Assembly (NCBI GenBank): GCA_001898405.1
Contig: MKTW01000011.1
Coordinates: 595,039 to 659,038, forward strand
Reading direction: 5' to 3'
Origin: Sphingobacteriales bacterium 44-61
GTDB taxonomy: Bacteria > Bacteroidota > Bacteroidia > Chitinophagales > Chitinophagaceae
DNA: 64,000 bases
Position numbers and translations under genes: made by a program. This document shows, piece by piece, positions 9,053-17,506 of this stretch. Within the stretch, counting starts at the first letter, position 1. The number at the start of each line of letters is the position of its first letter. Under the pieces are notes generated by a model. That model was given only the letters and a program-made list of their open reading frames with translations, made no database searches and was not told the origin of the DNA.

Positions 9053-10699
9053 TTAATTGCTTTTGTTTACATGAATATAAAAGTTCTTATCAACCGAAAA
9101 ATCCTTTTCGCTCAGCTCTTTTATTTTCGTGCTTTGCCATTCTTCACCGGGCTTTATCCATATTTCCTTTCCTTTTACAAATATTTTCAATGGCATATTG
9201 AATCCTTTGTTGCAATCCGTCCAGCGATAAGCCAGCTTTGTGCCTTCTATTTTATATTCGAATACAGGAATGCGTGTGCTGCGAAGGTATTGATTGAATA
9301 CGGCCGACATATCCTTGCCTGATTTCTTACTGATATAAGCTTCCACTTCTTTTGAATCAACCACTTTATGATAAAAGTCCCTGTTCAATCCCTGAAGGAT
9401 AGACTTAAAAAGTTCATCATCATTGATGATCTCGCGGATGGTATGTATCATATTGGCTCCTTTGGAATACATATCGCCGCTACCTTCTTTGTTCACTCCA
9501 TAAGGGCCAATAACAGGCTTGTCATTCTGGATACCCCGTCTTAATCCCTGGCAATATTCATCGGCTGCTTTTTTTCCATACTGGCATTCCACAAACAATA
9601 CTTCCGAATAAGTAGTAAAGCCTTCATGCACCCACATGTCTGCCATATCCCGGGTAGTAATATTGTTGGCAAACCATTCATGTCCGCTTTCATGGACGAT
9701 AATATAGTCCCAGTTCCGGCCCCAGCCGCTGCCGGAAAGGTCCATGCCCAGGTAACCATTTTTATACTGGTTGCCATAGGCTACGGCACTTTGATGCTCC
9801 ATGCCCAGGTGTGGCGACTCCACCAGTTTGTAACTGTCTTCATAAAAAGGATAGGGGCCAAACCAGCTTTCAAAACATTTCAGCATGGCTTTTACATCAC
9901 GGCCGAACTGCATTTTCGATTTGTCCAGGTTGTAATCCAGTACCCAGTAACTGCAATGCAGGTCCCCTTTCAGTCCTGCATAAGTTTCATCCCAGTTCAC
10001 ATAGGCGCCGATATAAGGAATGATATTATAACTGTTGATGGGGTTCGACACGGCCCAGCTCCACTCAGAAACACCTTTTCCCATCGATCTTTTTCCTTTC
10101 AGCACTCCATTGCCGATAGCAGATAATGAATCGGGAATGGATATGGTGAGGCTGGCTCCATTATCGGGTTCCTCACTCTGATGATCTTTGCAGGGATACC
10201 ATACGCTGGCACCCAATCCCTGGCAGGCTACAGACATCCAGGGTCTTCCTTTGGCGTCTTTTTTCCAGATCCAACCTCCGTCCCAGGGTGGATTGACCGC
10301 TTCACGGGGTTTGCCGGAATAAAAAATATCGATTGAATCCAGTGTTTTCCCATTGGGATAACCGGAAGGGAAGCTGACCAGGAAAACATTGCCATTGCGC
10401 GTATAGTTCAGCGCTGTTCTTTCTTTTCCATATAAAATGCTATCGATCTGCATGGGCTCCTGCAGGTCAATTTGCATGGCCGTGCCTGCAGGCTGGCCGG
10501 TTATTTTATAAGTAATGCGGTTGCTGCCACTGATCGTTTTGGTCGCATAATCAGGGGCAACAAAAAGGTTGTAATAGGTCACGTCCCACCAGGCCCTTTC
10601 CGGTGTGATGGAGCCGCGAAGCGTGTCCTGGTGTGTGTATTGTGCAAATGAGTTAAGGGCAGAGAACAGCAGCAGAAATAAGCCGGTAAATTTTTTCAT
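9053..10699 (-). CDS. M1 family metallopeptidase, secreted
   Basis: A 548-residue zinc aminopeptidase-like protein. After a signal peptide (MKKFTGLFLLLFSALNSFAQ) comes an N-terminal beta domain (to about 230), then the thermolysin-like domain. The substrate-binding motif is LGMEHQ in place of the usual GAMEN. The zinc site HESGH has H336, E337 and H340, with the third ligand E359 at the canonical 18-residue spacing, and the proton-donor tyrosine region follows. The protein is short for M1 (usually 600-900) because the C-terminal helical domain is missing, which is common among Bacteroidota secreted forms. I start at 10699; an upstream ATG at 10765 would bury the signal peptide. It probably trims peptides in the periplasm or outside. 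Confidence 0.93.
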   Translation of the reverse strand: MKKFTGLFLLLFSALNSFAQYTHQDTLRGSITPERAWWDVTYYNLFVAPDYATKTISGSNRITYKITGQPAGTAMQIDLQEPMQIDSILYGKERTALNYTRNGNVFLVSFPSGYPNGKTLDSIDIFYSGKPREAVNPPWDGGWIWKKDAKGRPWMSVACQGLGASVWYPCKDHQSEEPDNGASLTISIPDSLSAIGNGVLKGKRSMGKGVSEWSWAVSNPINSYNIIPYIGAYVNWDETYAGLKGDLHCSYWVLDYNLDKSKMQFGRDVKAMLKCFESWFGPYPFYEDSYKLVESPHLGMEHQSAVAYGNQYKNGYLGMDLSGSGWGRNWDYIIVHESGHEWFANNITTRDMADMWVHEGFTTYSEVLFVECQYGKKAADEYCQGLRRGIQNDKPVIGPYGVNKEGSGDMYSKGANMIHTIREIINDDELFKSILQGLNRDFYHKVVDSKEVEAYISKKSGKDMSAVFNQYLRSTRIPVFEYKIEGTKLAYRWTDCNKGFNMPLKIFVKGKEIWIKPGEEWQSTKIKELSEKDFSVDKNFYIHVNKSN

Positions 10700-10825
10700 G
10701 TGTATATTTATTCGCTTGCCGCCTCTGGCGGCTGATATTTTGCCACATGCAATGCTTAATAGCATTTCATGCAGTGTTTACAGTTGAATGTATTTGAATT
10801 GTAAATTTAGTCGTTCATACGAAAT

Positions 10826-12490
10826 ATGCCTGTTAAAAGAACAAACCCCCTTTCCTGGTCAGTCTGTATCCTTGCCCTGGCCATCGCCTGCATTTTTTCT
10901 GCCTGCTCCAACAGGCGGAATAAAGACCTGAAGATATTTTATTATAATGAACAAACAGGCATTGCTTCACTCGATCCCGTTTTTGCCAAAAATCAATCGG
11001 TAATGTGGGCCGTGCACCAGTTGTACAATACGCTGGTTGAAATTGATGACAGCCTGCATATCGTTCCTTCCCTGGCGAAAAGCTGGGATATTTCGGCCGA
11101 CAGGAAAACCTATACTTTCCATCTGCGCAATGATGTTTTTTTTCATGATGACCCGGCCTTTCCTGGTAGCAAAGGCCGTTTGCTGAAGGCAACTGATATT
11201 GCTTACAGCCTTTCACGGATCATTGATGGTAAAGTAGCCAGCCCCGGCGCCTGGATCTTTAATTCCAAAGTAGATACGGTGCAGCCTTTTCTGGCGATTG
11301 ATGATACTACTTTTCAACTGAAGTTAAGCCGTCCTTACAACCCGATACTGGGTATCCTGTCCATGCAATACTGTTCAGCCGTGGCAAGGGAAGCAGTGGA
11401 AAAATATGGCCATGAGTTCCGCCGTCATCCGGTTGGTACCGGCCCTTTCCGCATGGTGGCCTGGGAAGAGGGGCAGGCACTGGTGCTTACCAAACATCCC
11501 CATTACTTTGAGCAGGATGAGCAGGGCAACCGCCTGCCATATCTCGATGGCATCAAGATCAGTTTTTATGATAGCCGTGCCACAGAGTTTTTATTATTGC
11601 GACAGAAAAAACTGTCTTTCATCAACGATATTGAATCTTCATTTAAAGATGAAGTGCTTACCAAGAAAGGAACGCTCCGTAAAGACTGGGAAGGGAAAAT
11701 CAGTTTGCAGGTAAATCCTTATCTCAATATTGAATATCTCGGCATGCTGGTGGATACCAGCAATGACCTGGTAAAATCATCGCCAACACGACTGAAGAAG
11801 ATCCGCCAGGCGATCAACTATGGTTTTGACCGCCGCAAAATGGCTTTATACCTGCGCAATTCCCTGGGCACACCCGCCGAATCGGGTTTTGTGCCCGAAG
11901 GAATGCCTTCATTCGATACAACAGCCGTGAAAGGGTATACTTACAATCCTGCTAAAAGCAGGCAACTGCTCGCTGAAGCTGGCTATCCTGACGGAAAAGG
12001 ATTGCCGGCCATCAAGCTGCTTACGATCCCGATCTATGCTGATATGGGTGATTATATCGCCAAGCAATTAAATGAAGTGGGCATTACTGTGCAGGTGGAA
12101 GTAGTGCAGAAAGCGTTATTACTGGAACTGACTTCCAATTCGAGGGCTTTGTTTTTCCGGGGCAGTTGGATTGCTGATTATCCCGATGCGGAAAACTATT
12201 TATCGGTATTCTATTCCAAAAACCCTGCACCACCGAATTACACGCGATATAAGAATCCTGCCTTTGATGCGCTGTTTGAAAAAGCGTTGGTGGAAACGAA
12301 TGATTCGATCCGTTACCGGCTGTATCAGCAGGCGGATCAGTTAATGATGGAGGATGCACCGGTGGTGCCGTTGTGGTATGATAAGGTGGTGAGGCTGGTG
12401 CAGATGGATATTACAGGGTTTAAGCCGAATGCGTTGAATTTATTGGAGCTGAGAAGGGTAAGGATTAATCCTTCTTCAGCTTATCCTTAA
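10826..12490 (+). CDS. ABC peptide/oligopeptide-binding lipoprotein (SBP family 5)
   Basis: A 554-residue extracytoplasmic solute-binding protein of the DppA/OppA type. A hydrophobic leader ends in FSAC with Cys27 as the lipidation site. The mature protein shows the family-5 pattern: SLAKSWDISADRKTYTFHLR near the N-terminus, a HPVGTGPFRMVAWEEG block and GSWIADYPDAENYLSVF near residue 450. These proteins deliver peptides to a DppBCDF-type permease. No permease or ATPase gene is next to it, so it is an orphan component. Its last 26 bp overlap the convergent msrA gene. Confidence 0.92.
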   Translation: MPVKRTNPLSWSVCILALAIACIFSACSNRRNKDLKIFYYNEQTGIASLDPVFAKNQSVMWAVHQLYNTLVEIDDSLHIVPSLAKSWDISADRKTYTFHLRNDVFFHDDPAFPGSKGRLLKATDIAYSLSRIIDGKVASPGAWIFNSKVDTVQPFLAIDDTTFQLKLSRPYNPILGILSMQYCSAVAREAVEKYGHEFRRHPVGTGPFRMVAWEEGQALVLTKHPHYFEQDEQGNRLPYLDGIKISFYDSRATEFLLLRQKKLSFINDIESSFKDEVLTKKGTLRKDWEGKISLQVNPYLNIEYLGMLVDTSNDLVKSSPTRLKKIRQAINYGFDRRKMALYLRNSLGTPAESGFVPEGMPSFDTTAVKGYTYNPAKSRQLLAEAGYPDGKGLPAIKLLTIPIYADMGDYIAKQLNEVGITVQVEVVQKALLLELTSNSRALFFRGSWIADYPDAENYLSVFYSKNPAPPNYTRYKNPAFDALFEKALVETNDSIRYRLYQQADQLMMEDAPVVPLWYDKVVRLVQMDITGFKPNALNLLELRRVRINPSSAYP

Positions 12491-13166
12491 ACACCTTCCT
12501 GAACTTATCCACTTTCGGCCTTATCACGATCTTACAATAAGGATTAGCATTCTCATTATTGTCAAAATACTGCTGATGATAATCTTCTGCAGGGAAAAAG
12601 CTTGTAAAAGGAGTGATCTCTGTTACAATAGGTTTATCGAAAGCTCCGCTCTTATCCAGCTCCGCTTTATATTTTTCTGCTTTCTCTTTTTGTTCCTGGT
12701 TGTGATAAAATACGCCGCTGCGGTATTGCGTGCCTATATCATTGCCCTGGCGGTTGAGCGTGGTAGGGTCGTGTGTTTCCCAGAACACTTCCAGCAATTC
12801 GTCAAAACTGATCTTTGCCGGGTCGTATACGATCTGCAGGGCTTCTGCATGGCCGGTTTCCCCGGTACAAACCTCCTTGTAAGTGGGGTTTGTTGTATGC
12901 CCGCCGGTGTAGCCGGACACAGCGCTGATCACGCCGTCCAGTTGCTCAAAAATGGCTTCCGTGCACCAGAAGCAGCCATTGGCCAAAGTTGCTGTATCGG
13001 TTTTACCTGAAAATGAAGCTGTGCTCATGTTTATTTCCTTTTTTTTCGTGGTCTGTTTGTCTGCCTCTGGTGATGGTTGCTGGGCACAGGAGATCAGTCC
13101 CCCCATTGCCAGGACAACCAGGCCCAGTGCCGCCTTCAGGTTCATGCTTTTTGCTAAAAGATTCAT
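12465..13166 (-). CDS. msrA: Peptide-methionine (S)-S-oxide reductase, lipoprotein form
   Basis: Repairs methionine-S-sulfoxide in proteins. The catalytic Cys65 lies in GCFWCTEAIF, and the family blocks GYTGGHTTNPTYKEVCTG and RSGVFYHNQEQ follow. Unlike cytosolic MsrA, it starts with a hydrophobic leader and a lipobox LISC (Cys27), then a Lys/Thr-rich linker. It should therefore act at the periplasmic face or outer membrane and needs an exported electron donor. MNLL at 13166 and MNLK at 13145 are both possible starts, and either keeps the signal. It is convergent with the peptide-binding lipoprotein gene, overlapping by 26 bp. No msrB is adjacent. Confidence 0.94.
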   Translation of the reverse strand: MNLLAKSMNLKAALGLVVLAMGGLISCAQQPSPEADKQTTKKKEINMSTASFSGKTDTATLANGCFWCTEAIFEQLDGVISAVSGYTGGHTTNPTYKEVCTGETGHAEALQIVYDPAKISFDELLEVFWETHDPTTLNRQGNDIGTQYRSGVFYHNQEQKEKAEKYKAELDKSGAFDKPIVTEITPFTSFFPAEDYHQQYFDNNENANPYCKIVIRPKVDKFRKVFKDKLKKD

Positions 13167-13257
13167 AAAGATTGTTTATTCTGTTGACGAACCTATGTAC
13201 ATTAAATAACAAGCGCAGGATTCGAAAGTTCAGGAGCTTAACAACTCCGCAATAAAT

Positions 13258-13265
13258 TACCTTTG
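13258..13265 (+). promoter_or_regulatory. Promoter -7 box (TACCTTTG) upstream of the mutS2 leader
   Basis: TACCTTTG fits TAnnTTTG. Transcription would begin near 13272, giving a 5' leader of about 115 bases before mutS2 that contains the small frame at 13298-13378. An imperfect inverted repeat (about 13265-13283 with 13314-13331) follows at once. Confidence 0.5.
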
Positions 13266-13297
13266 CCTGCTGAAATAAATTTGACGTCAGAGAGTAT

Positions 13298-13378
13298 ATG
13301 AAACGAAGCATAGCAAATTTCTCAGGCAGGCAGGTGGGTGTATATGCTGAGTTCCATCCGGCCAAATTAAAAAAATAA
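13298..13378 (+). CDS. Putative 26-residue leader peptide with FHPAKL motif, upstream of mutS2
   Basis: A 26-codon frame that starts 32 bases after a -7 box and stops 11 bases before the mutS2 ATG. It begins MKRSIANFSG and ends EFHPAKLKK. The FHPAKL codons (TTC CAT CCG GCC AAA TTA) differ from the copies at 37952-37993 and 38588 only at third positions, which favours translation. The TTCCATCCG inside it can pair, with one mismatch, with the CGGATGAAA around the mutS2 start. It may be a leader peptide controlling mutS2, or only an RNA element that happens to be open. I recognise no known family. Confidence 0.4.
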   Translation: MKRSIANFSGRQVGVYAEFHPAKLKK

Positions 13379-13396
13379 AAGATATTCGGATGAAAC
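13352..13396 (+). promoter_or_regulatory. Start-codon-sequestering hairpin of mutS2 (FHPAK element copy 1)
   Basis: TTCCATCCG at 13352-13360 faces CGGATGAAA at 13387-13395, giving 8 of 9 pairs with the mutS2 AUG inside the stem. The loop of about 26 bases is A-rich. The same layout occurs before namZ and, with a weaker stem, after the FKBP gene. Confidence 0.45.
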
Positions 13397-15498
13397 TTTT
13401 CCCTGAATCGGCTTATTTACAACTGGAATTTGATAAAGTAAAATCCCTGCTGGCCAACTATTGCCAGGCAGATCATGCCCGGCAGAAAGCCCTTGACCTA
13501 AGGATCCATACCCGCAAAGATTTTATCGATACCCAACTAAGACAAAGCTATGAATACCACCAGCTTTTGCAAAATGGGATTTATTTTCCCAACGATTATA
13601 TACTGAACCTGGCCAGGGAGCTTAAGCTCCTGGGCATTCCTGGCGCCGTGCTGAATGGTGAAGAATTTATGGGTATCCGCAAACTGGCGGAAAGCATGGA
13701 GCGGATCTTCCGCTGGTTTGATGCAGAAAGAAAAAGCGCCTATTCAGCCATGGCAGGCGTGATCGCCAGCACTTATTATGAAAAAGCGATCATTCAACTG
13801 ATTGACGAAGTGCTGGATGATTCGGGACAGGTAAAAGACAATGCCTCGGAAGAACTGAAAAATATCCGGATCAGCCTTTACCGCAAACGGAATGAATTGC
13901 GCCGGGTGTTTGACAAGATCGTAGCCAAACTGAACAAGCAGGGATATCTCGCAGAGATAGAGGAAAGCTTTATGAGCGGCAGAAGAGTGGTTGCCGTATT
14001 CGCTGAACAGAAAAGGACAGTAAAAGGCATTTTGCATGGAGAAAGCGATAGCCGGAAAACGGCTTTTGTAGAACCCGAAGAGACCATCGAGCTGAACAAC
14101 CAGGTACATGAACTGGAGAATGATGAAAGAAAGGAAGTGTACCGCATTTTCCGGCAGCTTACTTCCAGGCTTTCGGCGCATGCTGCCCTGCTGAGCACAT
14201 ATCACACTATTATCGGCGACTATGATTTTATAAGGGCCAAAGCAAAACTGGCTGTTGATTATAAAGGTGAATTTCCCGCTATAGTTGACAAGGCGCATGT
14301 ACATTTAGTGAACGCCTATCACCCTTTACTGTATCTGTATAATCAACGCACCGGTAAACCAACGATACCTGTAACCATCACATTGGATGATGCTCACCGC
14401 ATTTTGGTGATCAGTGGTCCTAATGCAGGCGGTAAAACAGTGACGATGAAAACGGTCGGTCTTTTGCAGATGATGGTGCAAAGCGGTTTGCTGGTTCCAG
14501 TGCATCCTTCTTCACAATTCGGGATCTTCAAACAACTGATGATCCATATCGGTGACACGCAAAGCCTGGAGTTTGAACTGAGCACCTATAGCAGCCACCT
14601 GCTGCACATGAAATATTTTATGGAGAATGCCAATGGCAAAACTTTATTCTTCATAGATGAACTGGGTAGTGGTAGTGATCCCAACCTGGGTGGTGCATTC
14701 GCTGAAGTGATCATGCAGGAACTGGCAAGAAAACATGCTTTTGGCATTGTGACCACGCATTACCTTAACCTGAAAGTGATGGCAGGTAAAACGCCCGGCA
14801 TTATCAATGGTGCCATGGCTTTTGATGAAAAGAACCTGCAACCGCAATACAAATTGCTTATCGGCAAGCCGGGCAGCTCCTACACATTTTCCATAGCAGA
14901 AAGGATCGGGTTGGATAGATCGCTGATCAGGAAAGCGCGTGAACTGGTTGATGAAGATCAATTCCGCCTTGATAAACTGCTTAACCGCACAGAGCAGGAC
15001 CTTCGTGACCTGGAGAAGAAAGAAAAAGAGCTGAACCAGTTGATGAAGGAAAATGAACGGCTGAAAAAAGAAATGCAGCAGGTGATGGATAAGGAAAAAC
15101 ATCGCCAGCAGGTGGAGATACTAAAAGAGCAAAACCGCGTTTCGGAAGAGCGGATCGCTTATCTCAAAGACATGGAGCGAAAGCTGAAGCAGATGCTGAT
15201 CGAATGGCGCAAGGAGGAAAATAAGAACAAAGTGATCAAGCAGATGGACGCTCTGCTCTTTAAAAAGGACGAAAAGAAAGTGGTGAGCAAAATGCAGAAA
15301 AAGATCGACTCAAAATTTGCGGAAATAGGAGGGGAGATCAAAGTAGGCGATAAAGTGAAAATGAAACGCAATCACCAGGTGGGGCAGGTAATGGAATTGA
15401 GGGGGAAGAAAGCAGTAGTAAAGATCGGTCTGCTGCCAATGCAGGTGGATGTGGGAGACCTGGTGGTGGTGAAAGAAAAAATAACAGATGAGAAATAG
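13390..15498 (+). CDS. MutS2 family ATPase, lacking the Smr nuclease domain
   Basis: A 702-residue MutS2-type protein. In order: the helical clamp/lever region (1-320), the ABC-type ATPase with Walker A GPNAGGKT near 345, signature region LSTYSSHL near 397 and Walker B FFIDELGSGSDP near 417-428, a long charged coiled coil (about 520-635), then a KOW-like beta segment (GDKVKMKRNHQVGQVMELRG). It stops there. Standard MutS2 (about 785 residues) continues with a C-terminal Smr nuclease domain, and none is encoded here or before the terminator 10 bp on. MutS2 proteins act on branched DNA or on stalled, collided ribosomes; without Smr this copy should bind but not cut. The ATG at 13390 sits inside a conserved hairpin element. 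Confidence 0.9.
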   Translation: MKLFPESAYLQLEFDKVKSLLANYCQADHARQKALDLRIHTRKDFIDTQLRQSYEYHQLLQNGIYFPNDYILNLARELKLLGIPGAVLNGEEFMGIRKLAESMERIFRWFDAERKSAYSAMAGVIASTYYEKAIIQLIDEVLDDSGQVKDNASEELKNIRISLYRKRNELRRVFDKIVAKLNKQGYLAEIEESFMSGRRVVAVFAEQKRTVKGILHGESDSRKTAFVEPEETIELNNQVHELENDERKEVYRIFRQLTSRLSAHAALLSTYHTIIGDYDFIRAKAKLAVDYKGEFPAIVDKAHVHLVNAYHPLLYLYNQRTGKPTIPVTITLDDAHRILVISGPNAGGKTVTMKTVGLLQMMVQSGLLVPVHPSSQFGIFKQLMIHIGDTQSLEFELSTYSSHLLHMKYFMENANGKTLFFIDELGSGSDPNLGGAFAEVIMQELARKHAFGIVTTHYLNLKVMAGKTPGIINGAMAFDEKNLQPQYKLLIGKPGSSYTFSIAERIGLDRSLIRKARELVDEDQFRLDKLLNRTEQDLRDLEKKEKELNQLMKENERLKKEMQQVMDKEKHRQQVEILKEQNRVSEERIAYLKDMERKLKQMLIEWRKEENKNKVIKQMDALLFKKDEKKVVSKMQKKIDSKFAEIGGEIKVGDKVKMKRNHQVGQVMELRGKKAVVKIGLLPMQVDVGDLVVVKEKITDEK

Positions 15499-15507
15499 AA
15501 ATCTAAT

Positions 15508-15553
15508 AAAAGTAAAAGTTCAAAAAAGAGATATTTTTTGAACTTTTACTTTT
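15508..15553. terminator. Perfect 20-bp bidirectional terminator
   Basis: Arms 15508-15527 and 15534-15553 are perfectly complementary, with A and T runs at the loop. The hairpin lies between the convergent mutS2 and thioesterase genes and can serve both. Confidence 0.8.
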
Positions 15554-15565
15554 AACTGTTGAATC

Positions 15566-16081
15566 TTATTCCCCAAAAAACAGCGCTTTCAGCTCTACTG
15601 CATCATCCGGCTTCATTTTTCCACCAAGTATCAGCCTGAGCTGCCTTCTGCGCAAAGCTCCATCAAACAGCCTTTTTTCATCGTCAGTTTCTGCTACCAG
15701 GGACGGAACAGGGTGGGGGCGGTTCTGATCGTCCAAGGCTACAAAAGTATAATAGGCTTCATTGCTTTTGTATTTCTGCTGTTTTTTCAGGTCTTCGCCC
15801 CATACTTTCATGTGCACTTCCATGGAACTGGTAAAAGCACGGGTAACTTTAGCCTGTATATGCACCACATTTCCCAGTTTGATCGGGTTTTCGAAAGAGA
15901 TATTATCAACGGAAGCTGTGACCACAGGGGCATTACAATGTTTTTGTGCCGCAAGGGCTGCAGCAATATCCATCCAGTACATCAGGCGGCCCCCCATCAG
16001 GTTCCCAAACACATTGGTATCATTTGGCAAAACAAGTTCCGTCATGATGGTCAGGCTTTCCGCCGCTTTCTTTTCAATCAT
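15566..16081 (-). CDS. Acyl-CoA thioesterase, hotdog fold (YciA/ACOT-like)
   Basis: A 171-residue single-hotdog thioesterase that hydrolyses acyl-CoA to free acid and CoA in the cytoplasm. The family helix VFGNLMGGRLMYWMDIAAAL follows an early PNDTN motif; the Asn and Asp are the conserved active-site positions of the YciA/BACH group. A strand with VVTASVDNISFENPIK and the block AYYTFVALDDQNRPHPVPSL complete the pattern. I start at 16081 (MIEKKA); the 19 residues further upstream are not family-like. The gene is divergent from proline dehydrogenase (64 bp apart) and convergent with mutS2. Chain-length preference is unknown. Confidence 0.9.
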   Translation of the reverse strand: MIEKKAAESLTIMTELVLPNDTNVFGNLMGGRLMYWMDIAAALAAQKHCNAPVVTASVDNISFENPIKLGNVVHIQAKVTRAFTSSMEVHMKVWGEDLKKQQKYKSNEAYYTFVALDDQNRPHPVPSLVAETDDEKRLFDGALRRRQLRLILGGKMKPDDAVELKALFFGE

Positions 16082-16120
16082 TGGTAAAAATTTGCGCAAA
16101 GATAATAAACTGCAAACCGC

Positions 16121-16128
16121 TATTTTTG
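16121..16128 (+). promoter_or_regulatory. Promoter -7 box (TATTTTTG) of proline dehydrogenase
   Basis: TATTTTTG fits TAnnTTTG and ends 17 bases before the ATG at 16146, in the short region shared with the divergent thioesterase gene. Confidence 0.5.
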
Positions 16129-16145
16129 CCCCACACAAATAATAT

Positions 16146-17375
16146 ATGGAGCCTCACCCCTTAATTTCTTTCGACAATACGGAGTTCGCTTTTGAATACA
16201 AGCAGGACAAACAGTTGAAAAAAGCCCGTTTCCTTTTTAATTGCATGGGAATGCCCTGGCTGGTAAAACTGGGTACAAGGTTTACGCCCTGGGCAGTAAA
16301 ATCCGGCCTGCCGGTAAAAGGGTTGGTCCGCAGCACCATTTTCGAACAGTTTGTGGGCGGTGAAACACTGGAGCAAACCGCAGTAGTGGCAAAAAAACTG
16401 GCCGACTATCATGTGCAGGTGATACTGGATTACGGGGTTGAAGGTGGTGATGATGGAGAGCAGGGGTTTGACCATGCCACTGAAGAGTTTATCCGTGTGA
16501 TCAATTATGCAGCCACGCAACCGAATATTCCTTTCATGAGCATCAAGGTTACCGGCATTACCCGGTTCGCTTTATTGGAAAAACTCGATGAACTGATGCA
16601 CCGGCAGGAGGGCTCACTCATGAAGCGTTACCTGCAAGCAGTTGATTCATTGCCGCCGGATGAAAAGGAAGAATGGCATCGTGTCCGCCACAGAATGATG
16701 CGGATATGCGAAACTGCTGCACAAAAAAAGATAGGCGTACTGGTGGATGCAGAAGAGACCTGGATACAGGACCCTGTTGATGCATTGACCATGCTTGTAA
16801 TGGACCTGCTCAACAAAGAAAGGGTAGTGGTGTATAATACAATTCAATTGTACAGGCACGATCGCCTGCAATTCCTGAAAGACTCTTATGATGCAGCAGA
16901 AGAAAGGAAATTCATCCTGGGAGCCAAGATCGTGAGAGGAGCTTATATGGAAAAAGAAAGAAAGAGAGCTGAGGAAAAACAATATCCATCACCTATCCAG
17001 CCTGATAAGGAAAGCACCGACAGGGATTATAATGCAGCCATTCGTTTTTGCATTGATCATATTGATCGCATAGGGCTTATTGTAGCTTCACATAACGAAC
17101 AAAGTAACCTGCTGGCAGCAGATCTGCTGCAGCAAAAAGGATTACCATTCAATCATCCGCATATTCACTTCAGTCAATTGTATGGGATGAGCGATAATAT
17201 TACGTTCAACCTCGCACATGCCGGCTGCGGTGTAAGCAAGTATCTTCCGTTCGGCCCCATTGAAGATGTGATCCCTTATCTCATGAGAAGAGCACAGGAA
17301 AACACTTCGGTAAAAGGACAAACAGGAAGAGAACTGGCGCTTATCAAAAAAGAATTAAAGAGAAGAGGCGTGTAA
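16146..17375 (+). CDS. Proline dehydrogenase, monofunctional
   Basis: A 409-residue FAD enzyme oxidising L-proline to pyrroline-5-carboxylate and passing electrons to quinone, peripheral to the inner membrane. The beta/alpha barrel shows the family blocks VILDYGVEGG, KVTGITRFALL, GVLVDAEETWIQDP, GAKIVRGAYMEKER, IGLIVASHNEQS and the C-terminal YLMRRAQENTSV substrate/flavin motif. It lacks the P5C dehydrogenase half of PutA, and no such gene is next to it, so the second step is encoded elsewhere. The family is secure. The 130 bp downstream contain a weak CCCGT/ACGGG stem followed by long T and A runs. Confidence 0.95.
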   Translation: MEPHPLISFDNTEFAFEYKQDKQLKKARFLFNCMGMPWLVKLGTRFTPWAVKSGLPVKGLVRSTIFEQFVGGETLEQTAVVAKKLADYHVQVILDYGVEGGDDGEQGFDHATEEFIRVINYAATQPNIPFMSIKVTGITRFALLEKLDELMHRQEGSLMKRYLQAVDSLPPDEKEEWHRVRHRMMRICETAAQKKIGVLVDAEETWIQDPVDALTMLVMDLLNKERVVVYNTIQLYRHDRLQFLKDSYDAAEERKFILGAKIVRGAYMEKERKRAEEKQYPSPIQPDKESTDRDYNAAIRFCIDHIDRIGLIVASHNEQSNLLAADLLQQKGLPFNHPHIHFSQLYGMSDNITFNLAHAGCGVSKYLPFGPIEDVIPYLMRRAQENTSVKGQTGRELALIKKELKRRGV

Positions 17376-17506
17376 ATACAATCGATTACAGTAGTTCAGG
17401 CACAAAATTTTAATAGCAATCTGTTGCCCGTAATTTTTTTCAACGGGTAAAGAAAATATTTTTTTTAAAAAAAAGTTATAATATTGTTATTACTATTCAA
17501 TGAGCA

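Noticed and set aside
13003..13365. Minus-strand 120-codon frame upstream of msrA
   Set aside because: It reads through the msrA start region in another frame, lacks any family feature and covers the mutS2 leader in antisense.
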